The notes beneath the pieces are model-generated. The model ran no database searches. It had not been told where the DNA came from and saw only the letters and a list, made by a program, of their open reading frames with translations. Positions 11,979 through 21,838 of a DNA stretch of 64,000 nucleotides are shown here, piece after piece. This DNA is from Rhizophagus irregularis (taxonomy: Eukaryota; Glomeromycota; Glomeromycetes; Glomerales; Glomeraceae): NCBI RefSeq assembly GCF_026210795.1, contig NC_089452.1:186001-250000 (forward strand). Reading direction: 5' to 3'. Numbering within the stretch: the stretch's first letter is position 1; each line of letters starts with the position of its first letter. Position numbers and translations under genes: made by a program.

Positions 11979-13104
11979 AAAGTTGCCTGCCGAAACTCTA
12001 CAGGCCATTGTCGAAATGTCGAAACTAAAACCTGTCGAAATGCCGAAATGCCGAAATAGTTTCGACATGTCGAAATTGTCGAAACCTAAAAATATTACGT
12101 TTCACGTAATAACTCGGCATCCAATGATCGTAGAAAGATGCGCCATAGCTCGTTGGAATCGTCTCATAACGACGAGTCGAATGGTGGTTAGATCGTCTTT
12201 CTACGATCACTAGATGCCGAGATATTTAACGAAACGTCAAAAATCGGCATTTTGTATTTTGCGATACTGCGCCGTTTAACGTTTCACATAATAACTCGGC
12301 ATCCAATGATCGTAGAAAGATGCACCATAGCTCGTTGGAATCGTCTTATAACGACGAGTCGAATGGTAGTTAAATCATCTTTTTACGATCACTGGATGCC
12401 GAGATAATAGGCGAAACGTCAAACGGCGCAGTATCGCAAAATACAAAATGCCGATTTTTGACGTTTCGTTAAATATCTCGGCATCTAGTGATCGTAGAAA
12501 GATGATTTAACCACCATTCGACTCGTCGTTATGAGACGATTCCAACGAGCTATGGTGCATCGTTCTACGATTATTGGATGCCGAGTTATTATGTGAAACG
12601 TCAAACGGCGCAGTATCGCAAAATACAAAATGCCAATTTTTGACGTTTCGCTCAATATCTCGGCATCTAGTGATCGTAGAAAGACGATCTAACCACCATT
12701 CGACTCGTCGTTATGAGACGATTCTAACGAGCTATGGTGCATCTTTCTACGATCATTGGATGCCGAGTTATTATGTGAAACGTAAAACGGCGCAGTATCG
12801 CAAAATACAAAATGCTGATTTTTGACGTTTCGTTAAATATCTCGGCATCCAGTGATCGTAGAAAGACGATCTAACCACCATTCGACTCGTCGTTATGAGA
12901 CGATTCCAACGAGCTATGGTGCATCTTTCTACGATCATTGGATGCCAAGTTATTACGTGAAACGTAATATTTTTAGGTTTCGACAATTTCGACATGTCGA
13001 AACTATTTCGGCATTTCGGCAAATCAGAGAGCCAATGTCGAAATGTCGAAATAGTTTCGACAATTTCGACATGCCAAAACTCCCTAATTTCGGCAGGCAA
13101 CTTT
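11979..13104. mobile_element. Non-autonomous TIR element (MULE-like) in integrase
   Basis: 1126 bp with termini AAAGTTGCCTGCCGAAA and TTTCGGCAGGCAACTTT, flanked by a 10-bp target duplication with one mismatch (ATATATAGCT at 11969-11978, ATATGTAGCT at 13105-13114). A long duplication with TIRs suits Mutator-like elements. Subterminal arms contain many TTTCGACATGTCGAAA-type words. The interior is a run of palindromic modules of about 90 bp arranged head to head around about 12430. No coding sequence: the short ORFs here are repeat artefacts. Confidence 0.85.
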
Positions 13105-13291
13105 ATATGTAGCTTGAATCCCAAAATGTGCTGATAATTCATGATCATGCATCATATACATTATTCCTTCTAATTCAAATCTTCTTATTACTCTAAACTT
13201 ATTTTCATCTTTAATTTTATATAAAACTCCATTTTCTTGTACGTATTTTTCTTCTTTTTCTATATTCTTTAAAATTTTATCATATTCTTTT

Positions 13292-13435
13292 TCATTCATT
13301 TGTTAATAAATTTTCTATTTCATTTTCAAATGGTAAAATAAATTTTATTTCTTTATTTTCAAATAATATGCAATGATAATTTATATTTGTATAAATTATA
13401 AATACATATATTTCTAATCCTATTCTTTCAACCAT
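13292..13435 (-). CDS. Small ORF between RT-RNase H and integrase
   Basis: A 47-codon reading frame starts at ATG 13435-13433 and ends at a TGA overlapping the integrase start codon in the sequence ATGAATGA. The peptide is rich in I, Y, N and E and has no recognised domain. Its overlap with the integrase start could favour reinitiation, but it may equally be non-functional leader between domains. Low confidence that it is expressed. Confidence 0.3.
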   Translation of the reverse strand: MVERIGLEIYVFIIYTNINYHCILFENKEIKFILPFENEIENLLTNE

Positions 13436-13496
13436 TTTTTTAATTTTATTTATTTCATTATTCATTATTATTTATAATTTTTAACTTCTATCTTTC

Positions 13497-14924
13497 TCAT
13501 ATTAACCTTGACATCGCATCAGCATTCTTATTTTCTTTTCCTGGTCTATGTATTATTTCAAAATCATATTGTTGTAATTCCATCATCCATCTTCCTCTTC
13601 TTCCTTTAGGAACTTTTGATGTACTTATAAATCCTTTTAATGCTGCATGATCTGTTATTACTTTAAATTTTCTTCCAAATAAATATTTATGAAAATATTT
13701 TATTCCCCAAAATACTGCCAAACATTCTAATTCTGTTATCGGATACCTCTTTTCTGCATTTACTAAACTTCTACTCGCATAACTAATAACTATTTCTCTA
13801 TTATTTTCATCTAATTGTTCTAATATAGCTCCTAATCCTTCTCCTGATGCATCTGTTATTAATATAAATTCTTTTTCAAAATTTGGATGTTGTAATATCG
13901 GATAATTTATTAATTTTTCTTTTAATTCTTCTAATGCTTTTTGTTGTTTATCTGTCCATACAAAAGGAACATTCTTTCTCGTTAATTCCATTATTGGTTT
14001 TACTATTTTTGAATATCCTTTCACAAATTTTCTATAATATGAACATAATCCATTTATTTCTCTTATTTGTTTGATATTCTTTGGCGGTTTTAAATTTTTA
14101 ATCTTTTCTATTTTCTTATCATCTGGTTTTAACCCATCTGTTCCTACTATATGTCCTAAATATTCTACATTCTTTTTCGCCCATTCACATTTCTTTAACT
14201 TTAACATCATATTCGCTTTTCTTAATTCCTCTAATACTGTTTTTATATGTTGTAAATGTTCATTCCAATTTTTCGAATATATTATAATATCATCTATATA
14301 TACGTTCATAAATTTATCTAAGTATTCTTTAAATATTTTATTCATTGTTCTTTGAAATATTGCCGGTGCATTTTTTAATCCAAACGGCATGACATTAAAT
14401 TCATATAATCCTTGACTACAAATAAATGCTGTCTTTTCTTTATCTTCTTCTTTCATCTCTATTTGCCAATATCCACTTGCTAAATCAATTGTTGTAAACC
14501 ATTTTGCTACTCTAAATTTTTCTAATAAGTCATCTATTCTTGGCAAAGGATATGCGTCTGTTATCGTCATTTGATTTATTTTTCTAAAATCTATACAAAA
14601 TCTTTTATCCCCTGTTTTCTTATTTACTATTACTACTGGTGATGACCATGGACTACATGATTCTTGTATTATTTCCTCTTTTAACATTTTATCTATTTCT
14701 CTTTTTATTATTTCTCTATTTTCTGTACTTTCTCTATATGCTTTTTGATTTATTGGCGTTTTATCTTTTAACCATATATTGCATTTTACTATATTTGTTT
14801 TACTTATTTTCTTATCTCCATATATACAAATATCTTCATATTCTTTAACTAAATTTTTTAACTCTTTTTCTTGTAATTTCTTTAAATCTTTATATTTTAT
14901 TTCGTCTGTCCAATCTTTGTGCAT
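13497..14924 (-). CDS. pol: Reverse transcriptase - RNase H (Ty3/gypsy)
   Basis: 475 residues, uninterrupted. RT motifs appear in order: WSSPVVIVNKK (near residue 95), FTTIDLASGYWQI (near 145, first catalytic D), YEFNVMPFGLKNAP (near 175), and VYIDDIIIYS (near 213, the YxDD box as YIDD). RNase H follows: ILITDASGEGLG, TELECLAVFW, VITDHAALKG and NADAMSRL give the acidic quartet. It copies the element RNA to DNA from the tRNA primer and removes the RNA strand. The frame is open upstream of the ATG to about 14965 and overlaps the protease frame end in another phase, so the product is probably made as part of a polyprotein by frameshifting rather than from this ATG (inference). Confidence 0.93.
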   Translation of the reverse strand: MHKDWTDEIKYKDLKKLQEKELKNLVKEYEDICIYGDKKISKTNIVKCNIWLKDKTPINQKAYRESTENREIIKREIDKMLKEEIIQESCSPWSSPVVIVNKKTGDKRFCIDFRKINQMTITDAYPLPRIDDLLEKFRVAKWFTTIDLASGYWQIEMKEEDKEKTAFICSQGLYEFNVMPFGLKNAPAIFQRTMNKIFKEYLDKFMNVYIDDIIIYSKNWNEHLQHIKTVLEELRKANMMLKLKKCEWAKKNVEYLGHIVGTDGLKPDDKKIEKIKNLKPPKNIKQIREINGLCSYYRKFVKGYSKIVKPIMELTRKNVPFVWTDKQQKALEELKEKLINYPILQHPNFEKEFILITDASGEGLGAILEQLDENNREIVISYASRSLVNAEKRYPITELECLAVFWGIKYFHKYLFGRKFKVITDHAALKGFISTSKVPKGRRGRWMMELQQYDFEIIHRPGKENKNADAMSRLI

Positions 14925-14956
14925 CTTTAATGTCTCTCCATCATTATGGCCAAGAC

Positions 14957-15469
14957 CTAATAGTTTTCCTCTATAATATGTCCTTTTTCTTCGTTATTTA
15001 TTAAATATATTTCTTGTTCACTTGTTTCTTCATATTCATTTTCACTATCTTCATCTTCACTATCATCACTATCATTATCATCATTAATATTTTCGTCATT
15101 ATTTTCATATTCTATTGGTATTTCAATATCTTTTCCATCTTCTCTTAATATTAATGTCTTTTCATTATAATCTATTATTCCTCTTTTTTCTCTTAATACA
15201 TCATTTCCCAATATTAATTCTTTTTCCACTGATTCAATTACGTCCATAATTATTTTCATTTCTGTATTTTCATTTATTTCTATTGTTATTTCTATTTTTC
15301 CTTTTGATGCAACTTTTGCTCCGTTAGCCATTATAAATCTAATATCACTCTTTTCTATTATTGGAATATTTAATTCTTTTCTTAATTTATCTGATATTAA
15401 ACTGACTGATACTCCTGAATCTATTATTATTGATACTAATTTTCCTTTTATTATAACTTTACTTCTCAT
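14957..15469 (-). CDS. Retroviral-type aspartic protease of the gypsy element
   Basis: 170 residues from the first ATG; the frame is open back to the TAA at 15526-15524. The active-site motif is IIDSGVSVSLIS (D-S-G, near residue 16), followed by a beta-rich stretch with LILGNDVLRE, the usual second landmark of pepsin-like retroelement proteases. The C-terminal 40 residues are an acidic D/E/N-rich tail. It should cleave the Gag-Pol precursor. It lies in the same reading frame as gag with one stop codon between, and ends in a TAG (14959-14957) inside an overlap with the RT frame. Confidence 0.85.
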   Translation of the reverse strand: MRSKVIIKGKLVSIIIDSGVSVSLISDKLRKELNIPIIEKSDIRFIMANGAKVASKGKIEITIEINENTEMKIIMDVIESVEKELILGNDVLREKRGIIDYNEKTLILREDGKDIEIPIEYENNDENINDDNDSDDSEDEDSENEYEETSEQEIYLINNEEKGHIIEENY

Positions 15470-15523
15470 TGCTTTAGTTTCACTTTTATTATCTGCACTT
15501 TTTATTTGTTGGTCCGAGTGTAG

Positions 15524-17209
15524 TTATGCATTATCATCTTCATCATAATTTCTAGCTATTCTTCTAAATTTTGGATTTTCATTATAAATTTGTCCATATG
15601 TTATATTCGCTTTTTCATTATACATGTCCATTACATATTTTTCTGGTGGTACATTAACTCGTACTCTAATATTTTTATTTCCTCTTTTCATTCCTGGATT
15701 TGGACATTCTTTTATAAAATGACCTCTTAATCCACATCTTTCACATTGGTTATGTATTCTTCTTGATTGATATGCTTTATCTCTATCTTCTTTATTAGAA
15801 AATCTTCTTTTTCTTTCACCATCAATATCCATTTTCATATCATATTCTCTTTTTGGTGGTATTGGAACATCTTCAATTTCCATTTCATCATAATCATTAT
15901 CTAAATCTCTTCCATATTTTCTACCACTTCTTAAAGTTGGAAATATTTCTTTTTCATAATTATATATTTCGTAATTATTATAATAATTACCATTATCATA
16001 ATATCTTTCGTGATCCATTAAATTTATATTTCTATTACCATTATTATTTCTTCTTTCATTATTATTCCTATAAAAATTATTTTGCGTTCTATAATTATTT
16101 CTCTGTCTTAATTGTGAACATTCTGGTTTTATATGACCTACTTCATTGCATTCATAACATCTTATGATTCTTGCATTTCTTGTATTTGTATTTCTATTTA
16201 TATTTCTTCTTTGTTGATTTTTTATTTCATTTAACGTTTCTTCCATAGCTATTTTTTCTGCTCTAAATTGTTCTAACGCTTTACTTAATTCATCAATATC
16301 TTTTTCATTAACTGGCTTTTGCATTTTTTTATATATTTCATTTTCTTCTTTTTTATTCGTTTCTTCTTTTAAAATTTCTTCTATATTCTTTTCTTGTCTT
16401 ATTTGTTCTATATTTACACCCGTTATTTTCATTATCAATTCATTTTTAGCTTCTTCTTCTCTTCTTGCTATATTAATTGCGTTATTTAAATTCGTTGGAT
16501 TACTTCTTCTAACTTGGTACCCCAATGTAGGTTTTAATCCTTGGATATAATAATTTACTTGATACGTGTCATGTAATGCTTGACCTCTAGTTGCAATTCT
16601 TACTATTGACTTAAATCTTCTATTATATTCTTCAACACTTTCATTTTTTTCTTGTTTAATCCTTGTCAATTCTATCATTTTTCTTCTTTTGACATCTTTC
16701 CTAGTGAATCTATCAATTAATTTATTTTTCAAATTTCTATCATCGTTATGATCACACCAGTTTACTAAATTAGCTGCTACTCTTTCTTTTTCTTCATTAT
16801 ACCATTGTAATGCAGTTCCTCTTAAACATGTTATTGCTACATTTGCTTTATTTTGACTACATATACCTCCTCCAATATTTCCTTCCGTTCTTCCATTTAC
16901 TGTAAATGCTACTTCAAATTGTCTAATCCAATCGTTAACATCTTCATCTTCTTTTCCACTAAAAGTTGACATACCTACTATTCCTCCCATTCCTGCAGTT
17001 TGAATTCTATCTATTAAAGTTTGTCCTGCTCCTAATACATTATCTAATGTATTAGGTGCGAGTCCTATAGCATTTTCCACTATTCTCTTTATTTGATCTT
17101 GATTTGCCATATCTAACAATATATTCTCTTGAAATAAATCTTGTAAATTATAATCAGATACTTCACTTTCACTATCAGAACCTTTAATATCAGAATCCTT
17201 AATATTCAA
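15524..17209 (-). CDS. gag: Gag polyprotein of the gypsy element
   Basis: 561 residues as given, but the frame is open up to the TAG at 17320-17318, so the true start could be upstream. The central part is a retrotransposon gag domain (WIRQFEVAF, LRGTALQWYNEE, YNRRFKSIVR, YYIQGLKPTL). Two CCHC zinc knuckles follow: CYECNEVGHIKPEC near residue 345 and CERCGLRGHFIKEC near 490, with asparagine- and arginine-rich linkers. It forms the particle and binds RNA. ORF0, gag and protease lie in one frame, separated only by single stop codons. Confidence 0.9.
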   Translation of the reverse strand: MNIKDSDIKGSDSESEVSDYNLQDLFQENILLDMANQDQIKRIVENAIGLAPNTLDNVLGAGQTLIDRIQTAGMGGIVGMSTFSGKEDEDVNDWIRQFEVAFTVNGRTEGNIGGGICSQNKANVAITCLRGTALQWYNEEKERVAANLVNWCDHNDDRNLKNKLIDRFTRKDVKRRKMIELTRIKQEKNESVEEYNRRFKSIVRIATRGQALHDTYQVNYYIQGLKPTLGYQVRRSNPTNLNNAINIARREEEAKNELIMKITGVNIEQIRQEKNIEEILKEETNKKEENEIYKKMQKPVNEKDIDELSKALEQFRAEKIAMEETLNEIKNQQRRNINRNTNTRNARIIRCYECNEVGHIKPECSQLRQRNNYRTQNNFYRNNNERRNNNGNRNINLMDHERYYDNGNYYNNYEIYNYEKEIFPTLRSGRKYGRDLDNDYDEMEIEDVPIPPKREYDMKMDIDGERKRRFSNKEDRDKAYQSRRIHNQCERCGLRGHFIKECPNPGMKRGNKNIRVRVNVPPEKYVMDMYNEKANITYGQIYNENPKFRRIARNYDEDDNA

Positions 17210-17317
17210 CGAATTATTCGAATCTGAATTTTGACTTAAACCAAAACCTCCTGTATTTATAATATTTTCATCATTATTTTCGACTTCATTTTCATTGAAG
17301 TCTTCAGAATTTCCTTC

Positions 17318-18829
17318 CTAAATCTCATATTCTTCTGGATCTAATATTTTTCCAATCTTTTCTGAATCATTTGTATCCTCTTCTTCTTCATTGTTTCCCT
17401 CTGTTTCTATTTGTTCTTCTAAATATTTATCTAATATTTCTTTTACGACTCCTTCCAATTCATTCTTATTTTCTTGGAATAACTTTATAAACTTCCAATT
17501 TAAGATTTCTCCATCTGTATAACCCATATTTATCATTCGTAATATTTCTCCTTCCATTACTTCAACTTCTGCTCCTTCACATATTTTCTGTATTCTTTTT
17601 ACTCTTAGTTCTGTTTCACTAACATCATTCTCTTTTCTCTCAGAACAACTTTTACATATTTCTCCTGTAAATTCTTTATTATATTTTACTGCTTCTTTCT
17701 TCAGTATCATTTTGTTACATAACGGACATTCTGTGGCATTCATAGTATACCATCTTCTAAGTTCTCCAATTATTTCTTCATCATCTAATTCCTTAATTTT
17801 TATATAGCTCTCCATAAAATCCTTAGTTTTCATTATTTCATGTTCCACTCTGAAATTTATTATTCGTCTTATTTCTTCAACATCAATTTCATAACCGTTT
17901 TCTAACCAATAATTTCTGTATATTCTTTCTATATGTTCATCTCCTTCATTTGAACTTGATTCTCCTAAATCATCTGAACTTTCTAGTTCTCCTACATCAC
18001 TTTGTTCTTCAACAAAACCTTTTGTTTCTACAATTTTCTCTATTATCTTTTCTGTTAAATCATCGTTCATCCATGGTTTTGGATATTTATTTCCATCCCA
18101 CCATTAATATGTTATACTTTTCTGAAACTTCTTGATTTTCCCTCTATTTTCTTCTTCTGCAATATTTTCTTCTAAATGTAATATTTCTTTAAAATTTCTT
18201 ATAGTACCATATCCTTTATTCTTAATAGTTACTGATTCTATTTCTTCTAACCATTCTTCAAATTTTGCAAATCTTATATCTAATTCATCATCTTCTATAA
18301 TATATCTATATGTTAACAATTCCTTATTTCCTAATAAATTCTCTTCTGTTCGATCATCTAATATAAACTCATTATCTTCACTCAATATATAATGTTCACA
18401 AATCACTTTTATTACTGATATAATTCCCATTTTTCTGTAATCTGATTTATTTCTATACCTAATTGACCTCACAACTATATCTAACAGTTTTTCTCCTTCT
18501 TTTCTCATTTTCTCAAATTCTTTATTTCTTTTCTTTTTACTAGATGGATAACTTTCTTCTCCATCTTTTCTTGTCAATATTATATATTCCATTAATTTCG
18601 TATATGTGTTTCTATTATAACTCATTGCTTCTAATATTACTTTTTGAAAAATTTTCCAAAATCTTTTAAACCAATCTCCTATTTCTATTTCATCAGTACT
18701 ATAACATTTTAAACATGAAGGGTCTACTTGATATTCTTCTTTCAATTCATTATGTTTCTCTATTTCATGTCTTCTTTTAATCTCTTCTAATTCATCATAT
18801 ATATCAGACATTTTTATTTTTTTAAACAT
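17318..18829 (-). pseudogene. ORF0 of the gypsy element, split by one TAA
   Basis: Two parts (18829-18104 and 18070-17318) are in the same frame, separated by a TAA at 18106-18104 and eleven further codons. Together they align with the intact 585-residue ORF at 3462-5219: DPSCLKCY at the N-terminus, FQKSITY just before the stop, DDLTEKIIEKI just after, then the acidic serine linker, and two of the helical repeats (around NFRVEHEIMKTKDFM and MINMGYTDGEILNWKFI). Unlike the other copy it has CPLCNKMI and CKSCSERK, two CxxC pairs that could bind zinc. Because the homologue reads through the equivalent position, the TAA is most simply a mutation. Function is unknown. Confidence 0.75.
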
Positions 18830-20400
18830 TTCATAATTTCACTTTTATTTATATTTTATAAAATTTTATCATCATTTAAATTACCATTTTATCTTTCACT
18901 TCTTTAAAAAATACAATTTAAATTCTAATATTTTCAAAGTTCCAACTTTGATTCTATAATTTCTCTATACATTCTATAATATAATCTATAATCGCGATTT
19001 TATTTATAAACTTTCTATATCTTGCGCAAATAAACTGTGATCAAGGCTAGGGATTATTTATAACTGGGGCCACCCAGTGTCAGACTAATATGATCACCAA
19101 CAAAGGCTTATTTATACTGGGTCCTCCCAGTGTGCTCTTATTTATACTGGGGTTCTCCCAGTTCTATACACAAAATTAAACTTTTTAATAACTTTTAATC
19201 TTCTTCTCATGTTAACTTTCAAAATATTTATTTCAAATCTATTTCATATTATTTTATTTCTCGCATTTCATTTTATAATTCATTAATATTTTCTTATTAT
19301 AATTGGATAGCCACGGATTTTTAAACGATCAACGTACTAAAATTTCTGTTGACATAACGCCCCTGGTGACACAACTATTTCTTCTATTATTTTCTTATTC
19401 ATTTATATTTTTATTAATCAGTCGCCCCTGCCCAAGGGGCAACTATATATTTCTTTTACTGCGCCTTATCACGTGACTTATACTTTTTTATTTACTGCGC
19501 TTCATCACGTGACTTACATTACTCACGTGATTTGTACAACATTTTATTTATTTTACGCAACATGTTTACGCAATTTCTTTTACTACATCATTATTACATC
19601 ATTTTATTTCATATAATTCATTATTATCTTTTACAATCTTTCATATTATTCTTTTATTTTTCATATATCAAATAACAACATTTCGATATTTCTTATATTT
19701 ATAATATCATTTAATTTCTCTTTCATTTAGTAACCTATACCGGGCTTGCCTTTACCTTCTTCATAGAAGTATAGTAGTTTACGGGTTTGTCACTAATAAC
19801 TTTTCTTTTCTTATAATACTTTTCAAATTTTTCAATCATTTATTAACTTCTTATTATTCACAAAATTCATTCTCATTATAAATTTTTATTTTCGTTTAAT
19901 TTTTAAATCTTTTTATTATTATCTTGAATATTTCATTCATCTTTTCGATATATACTTTTTCAATATATCGTATATTTTCATTTCTCATATATTCCGTAAT
20001 ATTCCTTTTTCATAATATTACTTTCTCTTATTTCTCGTATATCATTCAATAATATTTTAATTTTTCTTATATATTTTCTTTTACTATATTCTTTTTCATA
20101 TATAGTAACATATTTCTCATATTTCGGATAAGTCTTCCTTATCTATTACTTCTTTGATGATTTCTTATATCATCTATTACTTCTTTGATGATTTCTCATA
20201 TCATCTATTACTTCTTTGATGATTTCTTATATCATCTATTACTTCTTTGATGATTTCTCATATCATCTATTACTTCTTTGATGATTTCTCATATCATCCT
20301 TTTCTTATTAATTTCACAAATTTTTTTTTTATTTTCTCATATACTTTTCTTTTATTTCTCATTTAGATTTTGTATGAAGACAACAATCTTTTATTTTCTC
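18830..20400 (-). other. Long 5' leader of the gypsy element
   Basis: About 1.57 kb between PBS and ORF0 with no ORF of note. It has short repeats around TTATACTGGG and CCCAGT (19050-19165), three CACGTGACTTA words (19460-19530), pyrimidine-rich sequence, and the 31-bp array at 20137-20298. Confidence 0.6.
20137..20298. repeat. 31-bp tandem repeat, about five copies, in the retroelement leader
   Basis: The unit contains ATCTATTACTTCTTTGATGA and recurs every 31 bp (for example at 20168 and 20199). Copies are nearly identical. Each unit has ATCATC/GATGAT inverted words. Confidence 0.9.
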
Positions 20401-20414
20401 GTGAGCATGCACCA
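20401..20414 (-). promoter_or_regulatory. Primer-binding site of the gypsy element
   Basis: The minus strand reads TGGTGCATGCTCAC, four bases after the LTR end. It is shared with the truncated element, and the shared stretch continues another seven bases (CGAGAAA). It implies a tRNA ending GAGCATGCACCA, which I cannot assign. Confidence 0.75.
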
Positions 20415-20418
20415 AAAA

Positions 20419-20871
20419 TGTGACACGCCGCCCATAGGATATTAAAATAAAATATCGTATGTTGCCACCGACGTGTTGAGTTCGTATAATATCTATGCTT
20501 GGTTTAAAATAAAAAAAATTAGTTACAAAACATTAATAAACCATTAATTAAAGATAATTAATGTGGCACTTTTTGCTCATAAGAAAAAGGCTAAAAGAAT
20601 GTGTTAGTTTATTATTAAGGACGAACTAAAATTTTTATTTTCCAAAAATTGAACTTTAGAATTTCCTATCGAAATCCACTTGTATTTATACATTTTTAAG
20701 AAAAATATTTCTAATATTTCTAATATTTCTAATAAAATTTGAAGATCTATTATCATATGACTATCTCGTTACACTAAACTAAACTATAAATATAATTTTA
20801 TTGGCTAATTATTTATCCTTCAGCTAATTATTTATCCTTATTTTATTTTATTGTATTTTTCAGTTATTACA
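20419..20871 (-). repeat. 5' LTR of the gypsy element
   Basis: 453 bp, matching 9479-9912 with a handful of substitutions and a 19-bp tandem duplication near its right end. It presumably carries promoter and polyadenylation signals, though none stands out unambiguously. Confidence 0.93.
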
Positions 20872-21263
20872 ATGTGACTTGACATTTTATGAATAAGCCA
20901 TTTTTTTATAAACTAAGATTAATGTAAGTATGAAAGTTATAGAATAAGTGTATTTTGGCCTGCTTTACAAGTTTACTTAGTGAAAAAAAACTGGTTTTAA
21001 ACACTGTTTTTGACTTTATATATGAATGAATAATCTTTGACGATTATATCTAAAAATGAATGTCGAAAATGAAAAAATTCAAATAAGTCAAAAACGATGT
21101 TCAAAACCCATGTTGCGCACTAAGTAAACTTGCACAGCAAGCTAAAATACACATACTATATATAACTTGAAAGTTTTATGTATTGGTGAAAAAGTTTTAT
21201 TTGTAAAAAATAAATTTTTACAAATCACGTGATCGAACACGGCTTTAGACGACCCCCATAAAA

Positions 21264-21620
21264 GGTATATTGTGATACATGATTGCAGGACCTGACCCCA
21301 CCCATCCACTAAATCATGTAATTTCTGGCATGCCCCTTATATTTGGAGCAAATATATACAAATACCTGTCACTATCTTGATAATGCCATTTGACATTATG
21401 CTAACATTAAATCTATATTGACATAATATAGTTTTGACATTGTAAGAAATGTACAATGAATCTTTATCCATTATTAAATAGGTATACGACAAACTTTTTT
21501 GTTTTCAAGAAGTTGTATGACGAATCTTTTTTTTTGGTGGACTATTAAAAGTCAAAACATGTGATCATCTAAAAAGGAAATTTGTATCACAGTACAATGA
21601 AACTTTTTAAAATTTTCCAA
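21264..21620. other. Spacer without recognised features
   Basis: AT-rich. Short words such as GACATTATG and TTGACATAATA recur near 21390-21440 as weak inverted repeats. No gene. Confidence 0.4.
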
Positions 21621-21624
21621 AAGT

Positions 21625-21838
21625 GTATGACAGGGTTCTTAATAATGTATTCAGGAGTCATATTTAACCATTTGTCTTTATTTTTTAAAATGTCACAAAC
21701 TGTATTTTTTTTTACACTGAATTTTTTCCTTATTTCTTCCTATGATAATGATGGATTTTCTTGATGAAGCAAAACATAATTCTTTCTTTTCTTCAAAAGT
21801 TAGAACTTTTCTTTTTTTAATGTTGCTTTATTATTTAC
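21625..21838 (-). pseudogene. pogo/Tigger-type transposase relic (CENP-B-like HTH)
   Basis: On the minus strand a frame reading KKRKVLTFEEKKELC is followed, after a shift in an A-run, by KKNTVCDILKNKDKWLN and MTPEYIIKNPV. This is the layout of the N-terminal helix-turn-helix of pogo/Tigger transposases and CENP-B (basic start, LTFEEK helix, then TV-x-DILK recognition helix). The rest of the protein is absent and there is no start codon. The fragment is about 70 codons. Identification rests on motif pattern only. Confidence 0.6.

Larger units (their letters stand above)
9977..13299 (-). pseudogene. Integrase of the gypsy element, interrupted twice
   Basis: The integrase reads from ATG 13299. 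The first half of the HHCC zinc-binding domain (HDHELSAHFGIQATY) ends at 13115. After the element at 11979-13104 the second half follows (CDNCQRR near 11900). After PFHMIGI the element at 10852-11812 intervenes, then the DDE core: D of DVIGP beside the junction, TDNGSEF, and LVERFNKTL. The C-terminus has a GPY/F-type module (KWKGPYYI). Two further TGA codons lie at 10699-10697 (in ICxHGCP) and 10468-10466 (in KNxDQRIAP). Removing each insertion with one copy of its target duplication restores the coding frame at that junction, so both insertions hit a working gene. A 47-codon ORF overlaps its start (13435-13292). Confidence 0.88.
9475..20875 (-). mobile_element. Ty3/gypsy LTR retrotransposon, near full length, 11.4 kb
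   Basis: LTRs at 9479-9912 and 20419-20871 are nearly identical (the right has a 19-bp duplication of GCTAATTATTTATCCTT type) and have TG/CA ends. ATGT flanks both sides (9475-9478, 20872-20875) as a 4-bp target duplication. On the minus strand the order is LTR, PBS, leader, ORF0, gag, protease, RT-RNase H, integrase, PPT, LTR. Protease-RT-RNase H-integrase order is the Ty3/gypsy arrangement. The integrase is interrupted by elements at 10852-11812 and 11979-13104 and has two TGA codons, so this copy cannot transpose by itself. The high LTR identity suggests a fairly recent insertion. Confidence 0.93.
9449..21256. mobile_element. Inverted-repeat element (MITE) split by the LTR retrotransposon
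   Basis: The left piece (9449-9478) starts GGGGTCGTTTAAAGC. The right piece (20876-21256) ends with its complement GCTTTAGACGACCCC, and matching continues inward for about 30 bp with a few changes. CATAAAA flanks both ends (9442-9448 and 21257-21263; one more base may belong to it), which suits a 7-8 bp target duplication. Inside the right piece, arms near 20938-20983 and 21120-21170 are also complementary, so the original ~410-bp element was largely a foldback. It was later split about 30 bp from its left end. No coding content. Confidence 0.7.

Noticed and set aside
11979..13104. TA target duplication for the element in the integrase HHCC region
   Set aside because: Removing only a TA leaves the integrase out of frame; the 10-bp duplication restores both frame and domain spacing.
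12025..13112. Several ORFs containing SRHPVIVERRSNHHSTRR-like peptides
   Set aside because: They translate the palindromic module in different frames and orientations; repetition is at DNA level.
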